NCBI RefSeq assembly: GCF_044068625.1
Contig: NZ_JBIPKH010000001.1
Coordinates: forward strand, 186,001-250,000
Reading direction: 5' to 3'
From: Desulfurivibrio sp044068625
GTDB lineage: Bacteria; Desulfobacterota; Desulfobulbia; Desulfobulbales; Desulfurivibrionaceae
Length of the DNA stretch: 64,000 nucleotides
The notes below the pieces were generated by a model. It was given only the letters and a program-made list of their open reading frames with translations, searched no databases and was not told the DNA's origin. Each line of letters starts with the position of its first letter. Within the stretch, counting starts at the first letter, position 1. Shown here piece by piece: positions 7,244 through 15,943 of the stretch. The position numbers and the translations under genes were made by a program.

Positions 7244-7999
7244 TCAGGCATTCATGTAGAAGACGTTGGGCAGCGCTCCGGTTTCCGGACGCAGCACCCA
7301 GATCACCCGCTCGGGGGTATGGATCAATTTGTAAGCCGGGCTGTTTTGGTCGGTGAGATCACCGAAAACCCGCACCCCGGCCGGGCAGGCTTCGGCGCAG
7401 GCAGTGGTGGTTTCCCCCTTGGAGAGCCGGGAGTTCCAGCAAAAATCACACTTATCCACGGCCCGATTTTTTTCCTTGAAATAGCGCGCGTTATAGGGGC
7501 AGGCGACCATACAGGTCTTGCAGCCGATGCACCGCTTGCCGTCCATGATCACGATCCCGGTCTTTTTATCTTTATAGGTGGCGGTGGTGGGGCAAACCCG
7601 CACGCAGGGAGGACGGTTGCATTGGTTGCAAAGCACCGGCATAAAAACCGTTTCGGTACCCCCGCGCTGAATCGGCCGCTGCTGCTCCATGATGGTGGTC
7701 CGATAACCGTAGGAGGGAACATCATTGGTCCGCACGCAAGCCTCCATGCAACGCTCGCAGTCGATACAACGGTTCTGCAGCATCACCATGGTATAATGGG
7801 GGCTGTAAGGGAATCGGCCGGCGGCTGGCACCACGCCCGTGCTGCTCTGGGCAAAACGGGTGGAGGTCAAGGAGAGTACGGTTCCCCCGGCAAAAACACC
7901 CATAACCCCCAAACCAAAGCGTAAAAAGCGACGCCGCTCCTCGGAGGGAAGGTTTTCCACCCCTTCGTTTTCCAACTTCTCAAAGTCAGATATTTTCAT
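7244..7999 (-). CDS. Tat-exported four-cluster ferredoxin subunit (DsrO/HmcB-like)
   Basis: Periplasmic electron-transfer subunit, 251 residues. The ATG at 7999 is 8 bp after GAGGAG; an ATG at 8005 is too close to that site. Residues about 23-28 read RRRFLR, a Tat signal. Four cysteine groups follow: CIDCERCMEAC, CNQCNRPPCVRVC, CIGCKTCMVAC and CDFC...CAEAC, giving four [4Fe-4S] clusters. First gene of the Fe-S / cytochrome / NrfD operon. It differs from the Fe-S protein at 1-554 in leader and spacer lengths, so the two operons encode distinct complexes of the same class. Confidence 0.88.
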   Translation of the reverse strand: MKISDFEKLENEGVENLPSEERRRFLRFGLGVMGVFAGGTVLSLTSTRFAQSSTGVVPAAGRFPYSPHYTMVMLQNRCIDCERCMEACVRTNDVPSYGYRTTIMEQQRPIQRGGTETVFMPVLCNQCNRPPCVRVCPTTATYKDKKTGIVIMDGKRCIGCKTCMVACPYNARYFKEKNRAVDKCDFCWNSRLSKGETTTACAEACPAGVRVFGDLTDQNSPAYKLIHTPERVIWVLRPETGALPNVFYMNA

Positions 8000-8026
8000 C
8001 CTCATTTCTCCTCTAATCTCATTTTA

Positions 8027-8039
8027 TTGGCATGCGACA
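8027..8039. promoter_or_regulatory. Variant of the TGTGGCATGCAACA element in the Fe-S operon leader
   Basis: TTGGCATGCGACA matches 11 of 12 core bases of the UAS motif seen upstream of P1-P3. Here it lies downstream of a sigma-70-type promoter and just before the ribosome site, where a bound protein would repress rather than activate. A weaker half-match (GTGTGGCATAAC) is near 8216. Low-confidence site. Confidence 0.35.
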
Positions 8040-8125
8040 TGTTGCACCCCCCCGGAGCCCAGCTAACATCCTTAAAATTAAAGGCTTTTATTTTCAGCCT
8101 AATTACCTTGCAATAAGCCCCGGGC

Positions 8126-8153
8126 ATTTTAATTTGACAGTTCAACATGTCAA
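8126..8153 (-). promoter_or_regulatory. Sigma-70-type promoter of the Fe-S/cytochrome/NrfD operon
   Basis: On the minus strand TTGACA (8148-8153) and TAAAAT (8126-8131) are separated by 16 bp. An inverted repeat TTGACA-N8-TGTCAA (8134-8153) overlaps it and could be an operator. No sigma-54 site with correct spacing is present in 8006-8236. Confidence 0.5.
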
Positions 8154-8236
8154 GATAATTTTCGGAGAGTTTACCGGGAATTTACCTGCTTCACCCTTCA
8201 GGCCGCGACATAAGAGTGTGGCATAACGCTTCGTAT

Positions 8237-9778
8237 TCAGATTATTCTAACCTGAACCGTCTCGACGAATTTACCGCCGGCCAGGATGTCGGAAAGAATG
8301 ATTACCCGTTCACCATCGCGCACAATTCCTTTGGTCAGCAACTGTTCGAGGGCGCGCTGAATGGTAATTTCGGGATCGCTGGAAAGCTGAACCTTAAAGG
8401 CGTTAACCCCCCAGTAGATTCCCAGCCGCCGGCGGACATGGGTGGTGTTGGTAAAGGCGAAGATCGGCGCCCCCGGCCGGCAGCGCGCCAGCAGGGCCGC
8501 CATCAAACCGCGCCGGGTGATCACCACAATACCAGCCACCTGCAGGTTGTTGCCCAGCATGGCGGCGCTGCGGGAGATCTCCTCTTTGGAACGGACACGT
8601 TCTTCGGCCGCCGGGGAGGGGCCCGCCGGGGTTGGCCCTTCCGGCACCACCGGACAGCCGCTGTTGCGGCAATCCCGGCCCAAAAGGCGGGAAGATGACG
8701 GACGCTCATCCCACCCTCTACCCCGACCCTCGACCAGATGACGCTCGATCCGGCGAGCCACCGTGTCCATCACCTCCAGGGCCCGGTAGGGATAACGACC
8801 GGTGGCGGTCTCCCCGGAGAGCATGATCGCGTCGCTGCCCTGCTGCACGGCGTGGGTTATATCGGTAACTTCGGCCCTGGTGGGGGTGGGATTGACAATC
8901 ATCGACTCCAGCATGTGGGTGGCCACGATCACCGGCTTGCCGCCCAGCCGGCATTTCTCGACAATGGCGTCCTGGAGCAGGGGGACATCCTCATAGGGCA
9001 GCTCCGCTCCCAGATCGCCCCGGGCGACCATCACCCCGTCGGCCACCGCGATGATCCGGTCCAGCACCGGAATCGAGGCCGCGCTTTCAATCTTGGCCAG
9101 TACCTCCACCGAGACCCCACGGGTCTCCAAATGCTGCTGGAGCTGAACAATGGGCTCGGGACTCCGGACAAAGGAGAGGGCGATGAAATCAACCCGCTGC
9201 TCGATGCCAAACTCGATATCCAGCCAGTCCTGCTCGGTGATCGCCGGCAACTCGGCACTTTTGCCCCGGACATTGAGGTGGCGCCGCGAACCCAGCACCC
9301 CCTCATCCAAGGACTGGCAGCGAACATCGGTGCGGCCAACCTCCAACACCTTAAGCCGGAGCATTCCACCATCCACCAGGATGATATCCCCCGGGGCCAC
9401 CTCGGCCACAAAACCATCGTGGCTGACCTCAACGCAGTAAGGCTCCAGTTCGGCCTGCCGCCGGGTGGTCAGGGTCAGGATATCACCCACCCGCAGGGGT
9501 AGGTCCTGCTTGAGATCGCCGCTGCGGATCTCCGCCCCCCGGGTATCAAGCAGAATGGCCACACAGCCGGCAAATTTTTTGTTGTAGCGCTTAATGTTAT
9601 TGATAACTTGGCCATGCCATTCCCGGCTGCTGTGGGACATATTGAGCCGGGCCACGTTCATCCCCTGCTCGGCCAGTTGCCTGATCGCCTCGAATGATGC
9701 GGTTTTAGGCCCGATGGTGCAGACTATTTTGGTTTTGCGCAACGGGAGTCGCCCCGCCTCTGCCTGCTCAGTAAACAT
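8237..9778 (-). CDS. pyk: Pyruvate kinase
   Basis: Converts phosphoenolpyruvate and ADP to pyruvate and ATP. 513 residues from the ATG at 9778 (GGGAG 7 bp upstream); an open frame extends well past it but has no homology. The N-terminus has KTKIVCTIGP and NVARLNMSH, then LLDTRGAEIR, the substrate/Mg region IESAAS...DGVMVARGDLGAELP, and ATHMLESM with the conserved threonine. The C-terminal domain includes an unusual proline/glycine-rich linker of about 40 residues (near 375-415). Monocistronic and divergent from the MATE gene. Confidence 0.95.
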   Translation of the reverse strand: MFTEQAEAGRLPLRKTKIVCTIGPKTASFEAIRQLAEQGMNVARLNMSHSSREWHGQVINNIKRYNKKFAGCVAILLDTRGAEIRSGDLKQDLPLRVGDILTLTTRRQAELEPYCVEVSHDGFVAEVAPGDIILVDGGMLRLKVLEVGRTDVRCQSLDEGVLGSRRHLNVRGKSAELPAITEQDWLDIEFGIEQRVDFIALSFVRSPEPIVQLQQHLETRGVSVEVLAKIESAASIPVLDRIIAVADGVMVARGDLGAELPYEDVPLLQDAIVEKCRLGGKPVIVATHMLESMIVNPTPTRAEVTDITHAVQQGSDAIMLSGETATGRYPYRALEVMDTVARRIERHLVEGRGRGWDERPSSSRLLGRDCRNSGCPVVPEGPTPAGPSPAAEERVRSKEEISRSAAMLGNNLQVAGIVVITRRGLMAALLARCRPGAPIFAFTNTTHVRRRLGIYWGVNAFKVQLSSDPEITIQRALEQLLTKGIVRDGERVIILSDILAGGKFVETVQVRII

Positions 9779-9929
9779 CACATTGCTCCCTCTGCCGTTG
9801 ACTTTTGCCCGCACCCGCAGCAAAGTGTGCCTCCGCTCCTGAATTGGGCATCCGCACTGTAGCAGGTTATGGCCCGGCAGAGCAAGCCCGGGATCACCAA
9901 CATTTGAACCAGGCGCCCAAGGGCAACAC

Positions 9930-11321
9930 ATGACGATGGCAAAAGATAACCCCCCGCTTTTCCGGGATAAATACTTAACGGAACTAAGAGAGCTGGCCAG
10001 CCTGAGCCTGCCGCTGATCCTGGCCCAGCTCTCCCACATGGCCATGGGGTTTGTCGACACGGTGATGGCGGGGCGGGTCAGCCCGGCGGATCTGGCGGCG
10101 GTGGCCATCGGCGGCAGTGTCTGGTTTCCGGTCATGCTCTTTGTGGCCGGCATCCTGATGGCCATTACCCCCATCGTGGCCCAGCAGTTTGGGGCCGGCA
10201 ACCACCGAGCCATTCCCGCCGCCCTCCGCCATGGCCTGTGGATCGCCCTGGCCCTGGGGCTGGCCGGTTTTGTCCTGCTGCGCAACATGGGGTGGCTGCT
10301 GGAGCTGCTCAACCTGGAAAGCGAGGTGCGGAGGCTGGCGGCGGGTTACCTGCAAGCGGTGGCCTGGGGTTTTCCCGCCCTGGCCCTCTACCAGGCCATG
10401 CGCTCCTTCAGCGAGGGGGTCTCCCTGACCCGCCCCATCATGCTGATCGGTTTTTTGGGACTGGCTTGTAATATCCCCGCCAACTACATCTTGATCTACG
10501 GCAAACTGGGCTTGCCCGCCCTGGGCGGCGTGGGCTGCGGCTGGGCCACCGCCCTGGTGATGTGGGTGATGATGCTGGCCTTGGGAGGCTTGATCCTTTA
10601 TGGCCGCGGCTACCGCTTTCTCCCACCACTGCTGAGCTGGCAGCCTCCCTCCGTTGTCCAACTGGGGCGGATCTTGCGCCTGGGCTTTCCCATCGGAATC
10701 TCTTTTTTTATCGAAACCAGCCTCTTTGCGGCGATCGCCCTGCTGGTGGCCTCCCTGGGGGCCGAGGTGGTGGCCGGCCACCAGATCGCCCTCAACTTCA
10801 CCTCCCTGATCTTCATGGTGCCCCTCAGCTTCTCCATGGCCATCACCATTCGGGTGGGCCAGGCCATCGGTCGCCGCGACCTGGAGGCGGCCCGCTTCAG
10901 CGCCCGGAGCGGAATTTTTACCACCATGCTCATCGCGGCCATCTTTTCCAGCGCCATCCTGCTTCTGGCCCCGGCCATCGCCGCTCTCTACACCCCCGAT
11001 CCGGCGGTCCGCCAAGTGGCCGTGAGCCTGCTCTTCTTCGCCGCCCTGTTCCAGATCTCCGATGCCCTCCAAGTCAGCGCGGCCGGCGGTTTGCGGGGAT
11101 ACAAGGATACCCGGATACCCATGGTCATCACCTTCATCGCCTTCTGGTTCATCGGCCTGCCCATCGGATATCTGCTGGCCCTTTCCGAAAGGGTGGGGCT
11201 GAAACTGGGGGCCAGCGGGTTCTGGATCGGCCTGGTGGCTGGCTTAACCACGGCGGCCCTGCTGCAAAGTTGGCGACTGTGGTCGGTGCAACGAGGCAAC
11301 CGGGCCGGCTTGAACAGCTGA
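9930..11321 (+). CDS. MATE-family multidrug/cation exporter (NorM-like)
   Basis: 463 residues, Na+ or H+ coupled exporter of the inner membrane. Twelve hydrophobic helices in two homologous halves; the N-terminal half has LPLILAQLSHMAMGFVDTVM and the repeat begins near GRILRLGFPIGISFFIET (about 238-255). The start at 9930 follows AAGGG; a second ATG two codons later is possible. A 151-bp divergent spacer separates it from pyk. Substrate cannot be predicted. Confidence 0.92.
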   Translation: MTMAKDNPPLFRDKYLTELRELASLSLPLILAQLSHMAMGFVDTVMAGRVSPADLAAVAIGGSVWFPVMLFVAGILMAITPIVAQQFGAGNHRAIPAALRHGLWIALALGLAGFVLLRNMGWLLELLNLESEVRRLAAGYLQAVAWGFPALALYQAMRSFSEGVSLTRPIMLIGFLGLACNIPANYILIYGKLGLPALGGVGCGWATALVMWVMMLALGGLILYGRGYRFLPPLLSWQPPSVVQLGRILRLGFPIGISFFIETSLFAAIALLVASLGAEVVAGHQIALNFTSLIFMVPLSFSMAITIRVGQAIGRRDLEAARFSARSGIFTTMLIAAIFSSAILLLAPAIAALYTPDPAVRQVAVSLLFFAALFQISDALQVSAAGGLRGYKDTRIPMVITFIAFWFIGLPIGYLLALSERVGLKLGASGFWIGLVAGLTTAALLQSWRLWSVQRGNRAGLNS

Positions 11322-11493
11322 CCCCCTTTTTTTGTCCTAAGAGAAATTATTATTGAATTTGGCTGCAAATTATGATTGTTAAGAAAGCCGTGGCATAATG
11401 GTCAGTAAAAGTTTGAGGCAATGATGCCTTTCATCAGGTATCTTTCTGTGACCACGGCGTTTTTCGCCAAAATTACCCCAAGGAGGTAGCAGA

Positions 11494-12312
11494 ATGCAAG
11501 GTGGTTCCGAACAAACTACACCGACAACCCAAGAAAAGAGCGTCCTTTCTAGGCGGAAGTTTTTAACCGCCGCCGGAATCGTGGCCGCCGGCGGGGTCCT
11601 CACCGCCCGCAATCTCATTTCGGCCGAACCGCCGACGGCGGCGGCTCCCCCCCCCCTGCCCTGGCGTTACACCAAACTCGATCCCCTGGAGGCGGGCCGG
11701 CGGGGTTATAAAAATTATCTTGAAAAAGGTGGCTGAGGCTCCGGCGCCTGGCTGGGGGTCCTCAGCCTTATGAAGGAGCAGATCGGTTATCCCTACACCA
11801 TGCTGCCCGACGACATGTTCCAACACGGCGGCGCCGGTTACGGCGGCCAGGGCACCCTCTGCGGGTCCCTGGGGGCCTGTTCGGCAATCATCAACCTGGT
11901 GGCCATGGATCAGCACTTCAGCCACAACGCCATCGTGGCCGACCTGATCAACTGGTACGCCTCCGCCACCTTCCCCACTAGCCGCTTTGACGACATCTGC
12001 CGTTTCCCCGAGCAGATCAAGGTCTCCCCCAACTCTCCCCTCTGCCATATTTCCGCTTCCACCTGGACCGTGGCGGCCGGGACCAACGTGGATTCCTACG
12101 AGCGGAAAGACCGTTGCGCCAAGGTGGCTGGCGAAGTCGCCTACCAGACGGTGCTGCGGCTCAATGCCTATGTGGATGGCAGTTACGCCCCCAGCGCCCC
12201 CGGCCCCTCCGAGGCCACGGCCTACTGCCTGAACTGCCATGGCCCGGCGGCCTTCAACAACCAGCAGGGCAAAATGTCCTGCATGTTGTGCCATAGCGAC
12301 CATACCAAGTAA
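11494..12312 (+). CDS. Split-Soret-type dihaem cytochrome (C_GCAxxG_C_C family), probable selenoprotein
   Basis: 272 residues if the in-frame UGA at 11734-11736 is read as selenocysteine 81. Start ATG at 11494 follows AAGGAGG. Residues about 20-24 (RRKFL) begin a Tat signal. The same frame continues past the UGA as GSGAWLGVLSL, then GTLCGSLGAC (Cys123, Cys129), and ends with two haem motifs CLNCH and CMLCH at 245 and 263. In the split-Soret/C_GCAxxG_C_C family the position of the UGA is the first conserved cysteine of a KGGC-type motif, so Cys-to-Sec replacement is the simplest reading. The UGA lies in a perfect hairpin (11731-11767). The alternative, a sequencing error or pseudogene, would not explain the hairpin or the intact downstream domain. 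Redox role in the periplasm is inferred. Confidence 0.8.
11731..11767 (+). promoter_or_regulatory. Candidate bacterial SECIS hairpin at the recoded UGA
   Basis: GGCTGAGG (11731-11738, containing the UGA) pairs perfectly with CCTCAGCC (11760-11767). An inner CUCC/GGGG helix can form, leaving an apical loop of about 11 nt. The stem begins at the UGA as expected for a SelB-dependent element in the coding region. Confidence 0.7.
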
Positions 12313-12350
12313 AAGCTAAGCTTTACGGCCTTGGGCAAAGGCCGGCGGGT

Positions 12351-12412
12351 AAACAAAAAGGGCGAATCAAGCTTAATTGTTTGATTCGCTTTTTTTCGTG
12401 GCGAGCGGAACG
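12351..12412 (+). repeat. Direct repeat copy A: tRNA-Arg 3'-end-like sequence plus terminator frame
   Basis: AAACAAAAAGGG at 12351 and TTTTCGTGGCGAGCGGAACG at 12393 match, in the same order, orientation and spacing, the block at 14514-14577. The second element is the 3' end of tRNA-Arg on the minus strand with two changes. The hairpin between them differs in sequence. It resembles an attachment-site duplication or tRNA remnant. Confidence 0.55.
12362..12396 (+). terminator. Terminator after the split-Soret cytochrome gene
   Basis: GCGAATCAA pairs with TTGATTCGC across 10 nt, followed by T7. It lies 50 bp after the stop codon. Confidence 0.85.
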
Positions 12413-12893
12413 AGAGATAGGGGTTGAGACTTTATTTTTGCTATGAATTCAAGCTGATGGGGTGGCGCAGGTTCATTCGCCGTTCACCAGAGTAGAATTG
12501 GGATATCCCGAGGACTTCACCGACGCCGGCGGAGGGATCGGAGGTTTCACCGCGACCTATTGCCCCTTTGGCCGGACGCTCCCCTTCGGGTGGCGGTGAC
12601 AGTAAGATTCTGTCCGGCTTTTGCAGCCTCGTTTCCGGTTGACGGGTTTGTTGGCAGGGGTTAGAAGGAGGTGGGGCGGAGGCCAGCCCTGCCGCCGGAC
12701 TGCGCTTGGCTGCTCTTTGTACGCTGCTGTGCAACAGTTTGCGTGAATTCATTACGAGCTTGTGATGTTTGTCGGCGTCACAAAAGTGGCGATGACGGGG
12801 CGCGCTTCTTAGCCAGCTGCTTTTGCATCAACGATCACCAGGTTTTGTAACTTTTTTTCGGCATTGCTGCCGATGATCGACAGCGAGGTTGTC
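12413..12893. other. About 480 bp without a supportable gene
   Basis: Composition and codon-position pattern do not look coding. A 103-codon minus-strand frame at 12441-12752 lacks a ribosome site and has a proline/arginine-rich sequence matching no family I know. The stretch may be decayed DNA left by the event that duplicated the tRNA-Arg 3' end. Confidence 0.4.
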
Positions 12894-14378
12894 ATGTTTG
12901 AGGTCGCCGAACTTGGCCGCAAGGTTACCAAGTCCGAGTTCAAGGACGCTTTGCCGCAGCTGCGGGCGGAACTTACCGAAGTTCAGCGGCGGTTACGGGA
13001 CAGCGGCGTGGCGGTGCTGGTGATTGTGGAGGGGGTTGAGGGGGTCGGAAGGGGAGAGGTGGTCAACCGGCTCAACGGCTGGCTGGATACTCGCGGCACC
13101 GAAACCCACGCCTTTTGGGATGTTTCCAGCGAGGAACAGTCTCATCCCAGGTACTGGCGGTACTGGAAGAGCCTGCCGGCCCGGGGCAAGATTGGTCTGT
13201 TTTTCGGCGGCTGGTATTCAGAGCCCCTGCTGCGCGGTTGCAACGGGGAGTGGGATGAGGTCAGGATTGCGGCCGCCGCCAGCCGCATCCGGGATCTGGA
13301 GCGGATGCTGGCCCTCGAAAATGTCCTGATCGTCAAGTTCTGGTTCCATCTGCAGCGGACCCAGCAGAAGCGCCGCCTCAAGGAGCTACGGGATGATCCG
13401 GCCAGCCGTTGGTCACGCACCGGGCGGGATGGCAGCGTCCTGGATTATCACGATTTCCTGCGAACCGGGGAGCGGGTTATCCGGGAAACCGATACTGCTT
13501 TGGCGCCGTGGTACCTGATTGAATCCGGCGATTCCCGCTACCGGGATCTCACCGTTGGCCGCACCCTCTACCAAACTATCCGCGAACGCCTGGATCTCGG
13601 CTGCCCCGACTGCGAGTCTGAAACCCTGTCCCATGCCCCCAGTCTGCCGGATGCCGCCGACGGGCGGCTTACCATCCTCGATCATGTTCCCTTGCATAAG
13701 CAGGTGGACAAGGCTGATTATACTAAGCGGCTGGCAAAATCCCAGCGGCGGTTGCGGGCACTGACTTGGAAAGCGTACAAATCGGGTCGGGCCAGCGTGC
13801 TGGTGTTTGAAGGTTGGGATGCGGCCGGCAAGGGTGGAACCATCCGCCGCCTGACGGCGGGCATTGATGCCCGTCTCTATCGGGTGGTGCCGGTGGCTGC
13901 CCCCAGTGATGAGGAACTGGCCCATCACTATCTCTGGCGTTTCTGGCGCCATGTGCCGGCGGCCGGCCGGATGACCATCTTTGACCGCTCCTGGTACGGG
14001 CGGTTGCTGGTGGAGAGGGTGGAGGGACTGGCCGAGGCGAATCAGTGGCGCCGAGCCTATCACGAGATCAATAAATTCGAGCAGCAACTGGTGGAACATG
14101 GCATTCTGGTTCACAAATTCTGGTTGCATATCAGTGAACAGGAGCAGCTTAACCGTTTTCTGGCCCGTAAGGATATCGCCTACAAGCAGCATAAACTGAC
14201 CGACGAGGACTGGCGCAACCGGGAGAAACGCTCTTATTACGAGGCGGCGGTCAACGAGATGGTGTTTCGCACCAGTACCGAACAGGCGCCCTGGACGTTG
14301 GTGGCCGCCGAAGATAAACGTTTCGGCCGGCTGGCGGTGATCGACACCCTTTGTGATCGTCTTGAAGAATTGCTATGA
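12894..14378 (+). CDS. Two-domain PPK2-family kinase (polyphosphate:AMP phosphotransferase-like)
   Basis: 494 residues from ATG 12894, which has GAGG 5 bp upstream; the frame extends 30 bp further without a better site. Two tandem PPK2 domains (about 1-245 and 255-494). The second has a canonical Walker A, EGWDAAGKGGTIRRL, and a lid with DRSWYGR. The first has the degenerate EGVEGVGRGEVV, with the catalytic Asp and Lys replaced, as in class II PPK2 enzymes that phosphorylate AMP to ADP using polyphosphate. The active half is therefore the C-terminal domain. The gene sits alone between two tRNA-Arg 3'-end copies. Confidence 0.88.
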   Translation: MFEVAELGRKVTKSEFKDALPQLRAELTEVQRRLRDSGVAVLVIVEGVEGVGRGEVVNRLNGWLDTRGTETHAFWDVSSEEQSHPRYWRYWKSLPARGKIGLFFGGWYSEPLLRGCNGEWDEVRIAAAASRIRDLERMLALENVLIVKFWFHLQRTQQKRRLKELRDDPASRWSRTGRDGSVLDYHDFLRTGERVIRETDTALAPWYLIESGDSRYRDLTVGRTLYQTIRERLDLGCPDCESETLSHAPSLPDAADGRLTILDHVPLHKQVDKADYTKRLAKSQRRLRALTWKAYKSGRASVLVFEGWDAAGKGGTIRRLTAGIDARLYRVVPVAAPSDEELAHHYLWRFWRHVPAAGRMTIFDRSWYGRLLVERVEGLAEANQWRRAYHEINKFEQQLVEHGILVHKFWLHISEQEQLNRFLARKDIAYKQHKLTDEDWRNREKRSYYEAAVNEMVFRTSTEQAPWTLVAAEDKRFGRLAVIDTLCDRLEELL

Positions 14379-14513
14379 CCGACGGTGGGTGCCGGAAAAG
14401 TGGATCGCCGGTTTGGGAGTGAGGGTCGCCCTGTTTCAAAGGAAATTCCTATTACCCACTCTTGGACCACAAAAAATAAAAACGACCGGTTTTTGGGCCA
14501 ATTTACTGGCAAA

Positions 14514-14577
14514 AAACAAAAAGGGAAACCAAGCCTATATGCTTGATTTCCCTTTAGTTTTCGTGGTGAGCGGAGCG
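14514..14577 (+). repeat. Direct repeat copy B, overlapping the tRNA-Arg 3' end
   Basis: Partner of 12351-12412: AAACAAAAAGGG at 14514 and TTTTCGTGGTGAGCGGAGCG at 14558 (18 of 20 bases match copy A). It includes the acceptor 3' strand and CCA of tRNA-Arg. Confidence 0.55.
14518..14552 (-). terminator. Terminator of tRNA-Arg
   Basis: GGGAAACCAAGC pairs with GCTTGATTTCCC (one G-U/mismatch) with a 6-nt loop; on the minus strand T5 follows. It begins 12 nt after the tRNA CCA. Confidence 0.75.
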
Positions 14578-14640
14578 GGATTCGAACCCACGACCTTTAG
14601 CTCCGGAGGCTAACGCTCTATCCAGCTGAGCTACCCGCCC
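14564..14640 (-). tRNA. tRNA-Arg (anticodon CCG)
   Basis: 77 nt with encoded CCA. Acceptor GGGCGGG pairs with TCCGCTC (G-U pairs at two positions), D arm GCTC/GAGC, anticodon arm TTAGC-CTCCGGA-GCTAA with anticodon CCG, variable AGGTC, T arm GTGGG-TTCGAAT-CCCGC. Reads CGG codons. Confidence 0.95.
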
Positions 14641-14720
14641 ACGAATGCGAGCCCGCAGTTACTGGCCTGCGGATTTCACGAGGGCCTGATTACCATGGAT
14701 CGGCCCTCCCGTAAAGATTT

Positions 14721-15794
14721 TTATCGTGCCCCCCGGCGCCGGGGACCGGGGATGCCCCGGCTAAATTTCAGCGTCTCACCCTCCTTGCTCACCGTCACGC
14801 CGGCGGCCAGATGGGCAAGAACCCCATCTTGGGGGCGGCCGGCCCCGGCCAGCAGCTGCTCGATCTGCCGGACGGAGGGGCGCAGGGCCAAAGCCCAGAG
14901 GGCCTTCTCCAGCAGCCGCCGTCGCAGAGCAACCGGCTGGGCGTTGAAAACGACCAGGTCCAACCCCAATTGGTCAAGTCGCCCCCCGCCCTCCGGTCGG
15001 GCCAAAACCCGGGCTTGCCGATAAGCCTCGTCGGCCAGGTGTCCCAGCAACTCCTCCTCATCCCGCAGCACCCCGGCGGTTCGGCGCAGGGTTTCCCGGA
15101 CATTGGGATTGAAACGCTCCTCCAACCAGGGCAGCAGCTCCAGCCGCACCCGGTTGCGCAGGAAACGCAGATCGTGATTGGAGCTATCCTCAGCATAAGC
15201 GAGGCCACGTTGACCCAGGTAGTTCAACACCTCAGCCTTGGTCACCGCCAGCAGAGGGCGAATGATCTTCAACCCGGCCGGCACCGCCGCCGACTCTCCT
15301 GCCCGCCGCCCAGCATGGCGCAAACGCTCCATCCCGCCCAAACCCTTGCGGGCGGTACCCCGCAACAGTCGCAGCAACAGCTCTTCGGCCTGATCGTCGG
15401 CGGTATGGGCCACCGCCAGGCAATCGGCCCCCAGTTGGGCGGCGATGTCGGCCAACGATCGATAACGCAGCTCACGAGCGGCATGTTCCAGGGAAAGACC
15501 CTCTTGCCGGGCATGATCGCGCGTCGCCACCTTACCGTTACGCCAGGGGATTTTAAGCCGGTGGGCGGCCGCCGCCACCAGCTCCCGCTCCCCTCCGGTT
15601 TCCGCCGGTCGCAGGCCATGATCGACGTAGGCCGCCGCCAGCCGGAAGCCACCGGCGGCCGCGAGAGGTCCCAAGGCGTGGAGCAGGGCCATGGAATCGG
15701 GCCCGGCGGAAACCGCCACCAGGACCAGCTCCCCGGTCTTGATCAGCCGGTAACGCGCAATCTCCCGACCCACCTTTTTTTCCAGCGGATGCAT
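14721..15794 (-). CDS. tilS: tRNA(Ile)-lysidine synthase
   Basis: Converts C34 of tRNA-Ile(CAU) to lysidine so that it reads AUA. 357 residues. The PP-loop ATP-binding motif is VSAGPDSMALL (about residue 30; the usual SGGxDS has A in the second position). Further family marks are VDHGLRPAE, the LSLEHAARELRY stretch, AHTADDQAEELLLRLLRG, and NHDLRFLRNRVR. Start uncertain: GTG-GTG-ATG precede HPLEKK and the site is weak; ATG 15794 was chosen. Divergent from galU. Confidence 0.92.
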   Translation of the reverse strand: MHPLEKKVGREIARYRLIKTGELVLVAVSAGPDSMALLHALGPLAAAGGFRLAAAYVDHGLRPAETGGERELVAAAAHRLKIPWRNGKVATRDHARQEGLSLEHAARELRYRSLADIAAQLGADCLAVAHTADDQAEELLLRLLRGTARKGLGGMERLRHAGRRAGESAAVPAGLKIIRPLLAVTKAEVLNYLGQRGLAYAEDSSNHDLRFLRNRVRLELLPWLEERFNPNVRETLRRTAGVLRDEEELLGHLADEAYRQARVLARPEGGGRLDQLGLDLVVFNAQPVALRRRLLEKALWALALRPSVRQIEQLLAGAGRPQDGVLAHLAAGVTVSKEGETLKFSRGIPGPRRRGAR

Positions 15795-15943
15795 CACCAC
15801 CGACCTGATTTGCCAAGATAAGGTTCAATAACCAAGAAACGGTTGCCAAGCGGGGCGTTCTTGAACATACTGTGTACTCAGTACGCCGCCCGTGGCGACC
15901 GAGCCTGCCGGTAAAGAGTCAAACCCAGAGAGGAGTCTTAACC

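Noticed and set aside
8027..8058. TTGGCATG...TTGC as a plus-strand sigma-54 promoter
   Set aside because: GG and GC are three bases too far apart and no plus-strand gene follows.
9779..10312. N-terminal extension of pyruvate kinase frame
   Set aside because: Overlaps the MATE gene on the other strand and has no similarity to pyruvate kinase; the ribosome site supports the start at 9778.
11734..11736. UGA as a frameshift or pseudogene stop
   Set aside because: Frame is unbroken on both sides, family motifs continue after it, and a perfect hairpin starts at the UGA; Sec is the better reading.
12441..12752. 103-codon minus-strand frame in the gap before ppk2
   Set aside because: No ribosome site, proline/arginine-rich composition, no recognisable family; listed only as unexplained DNA.
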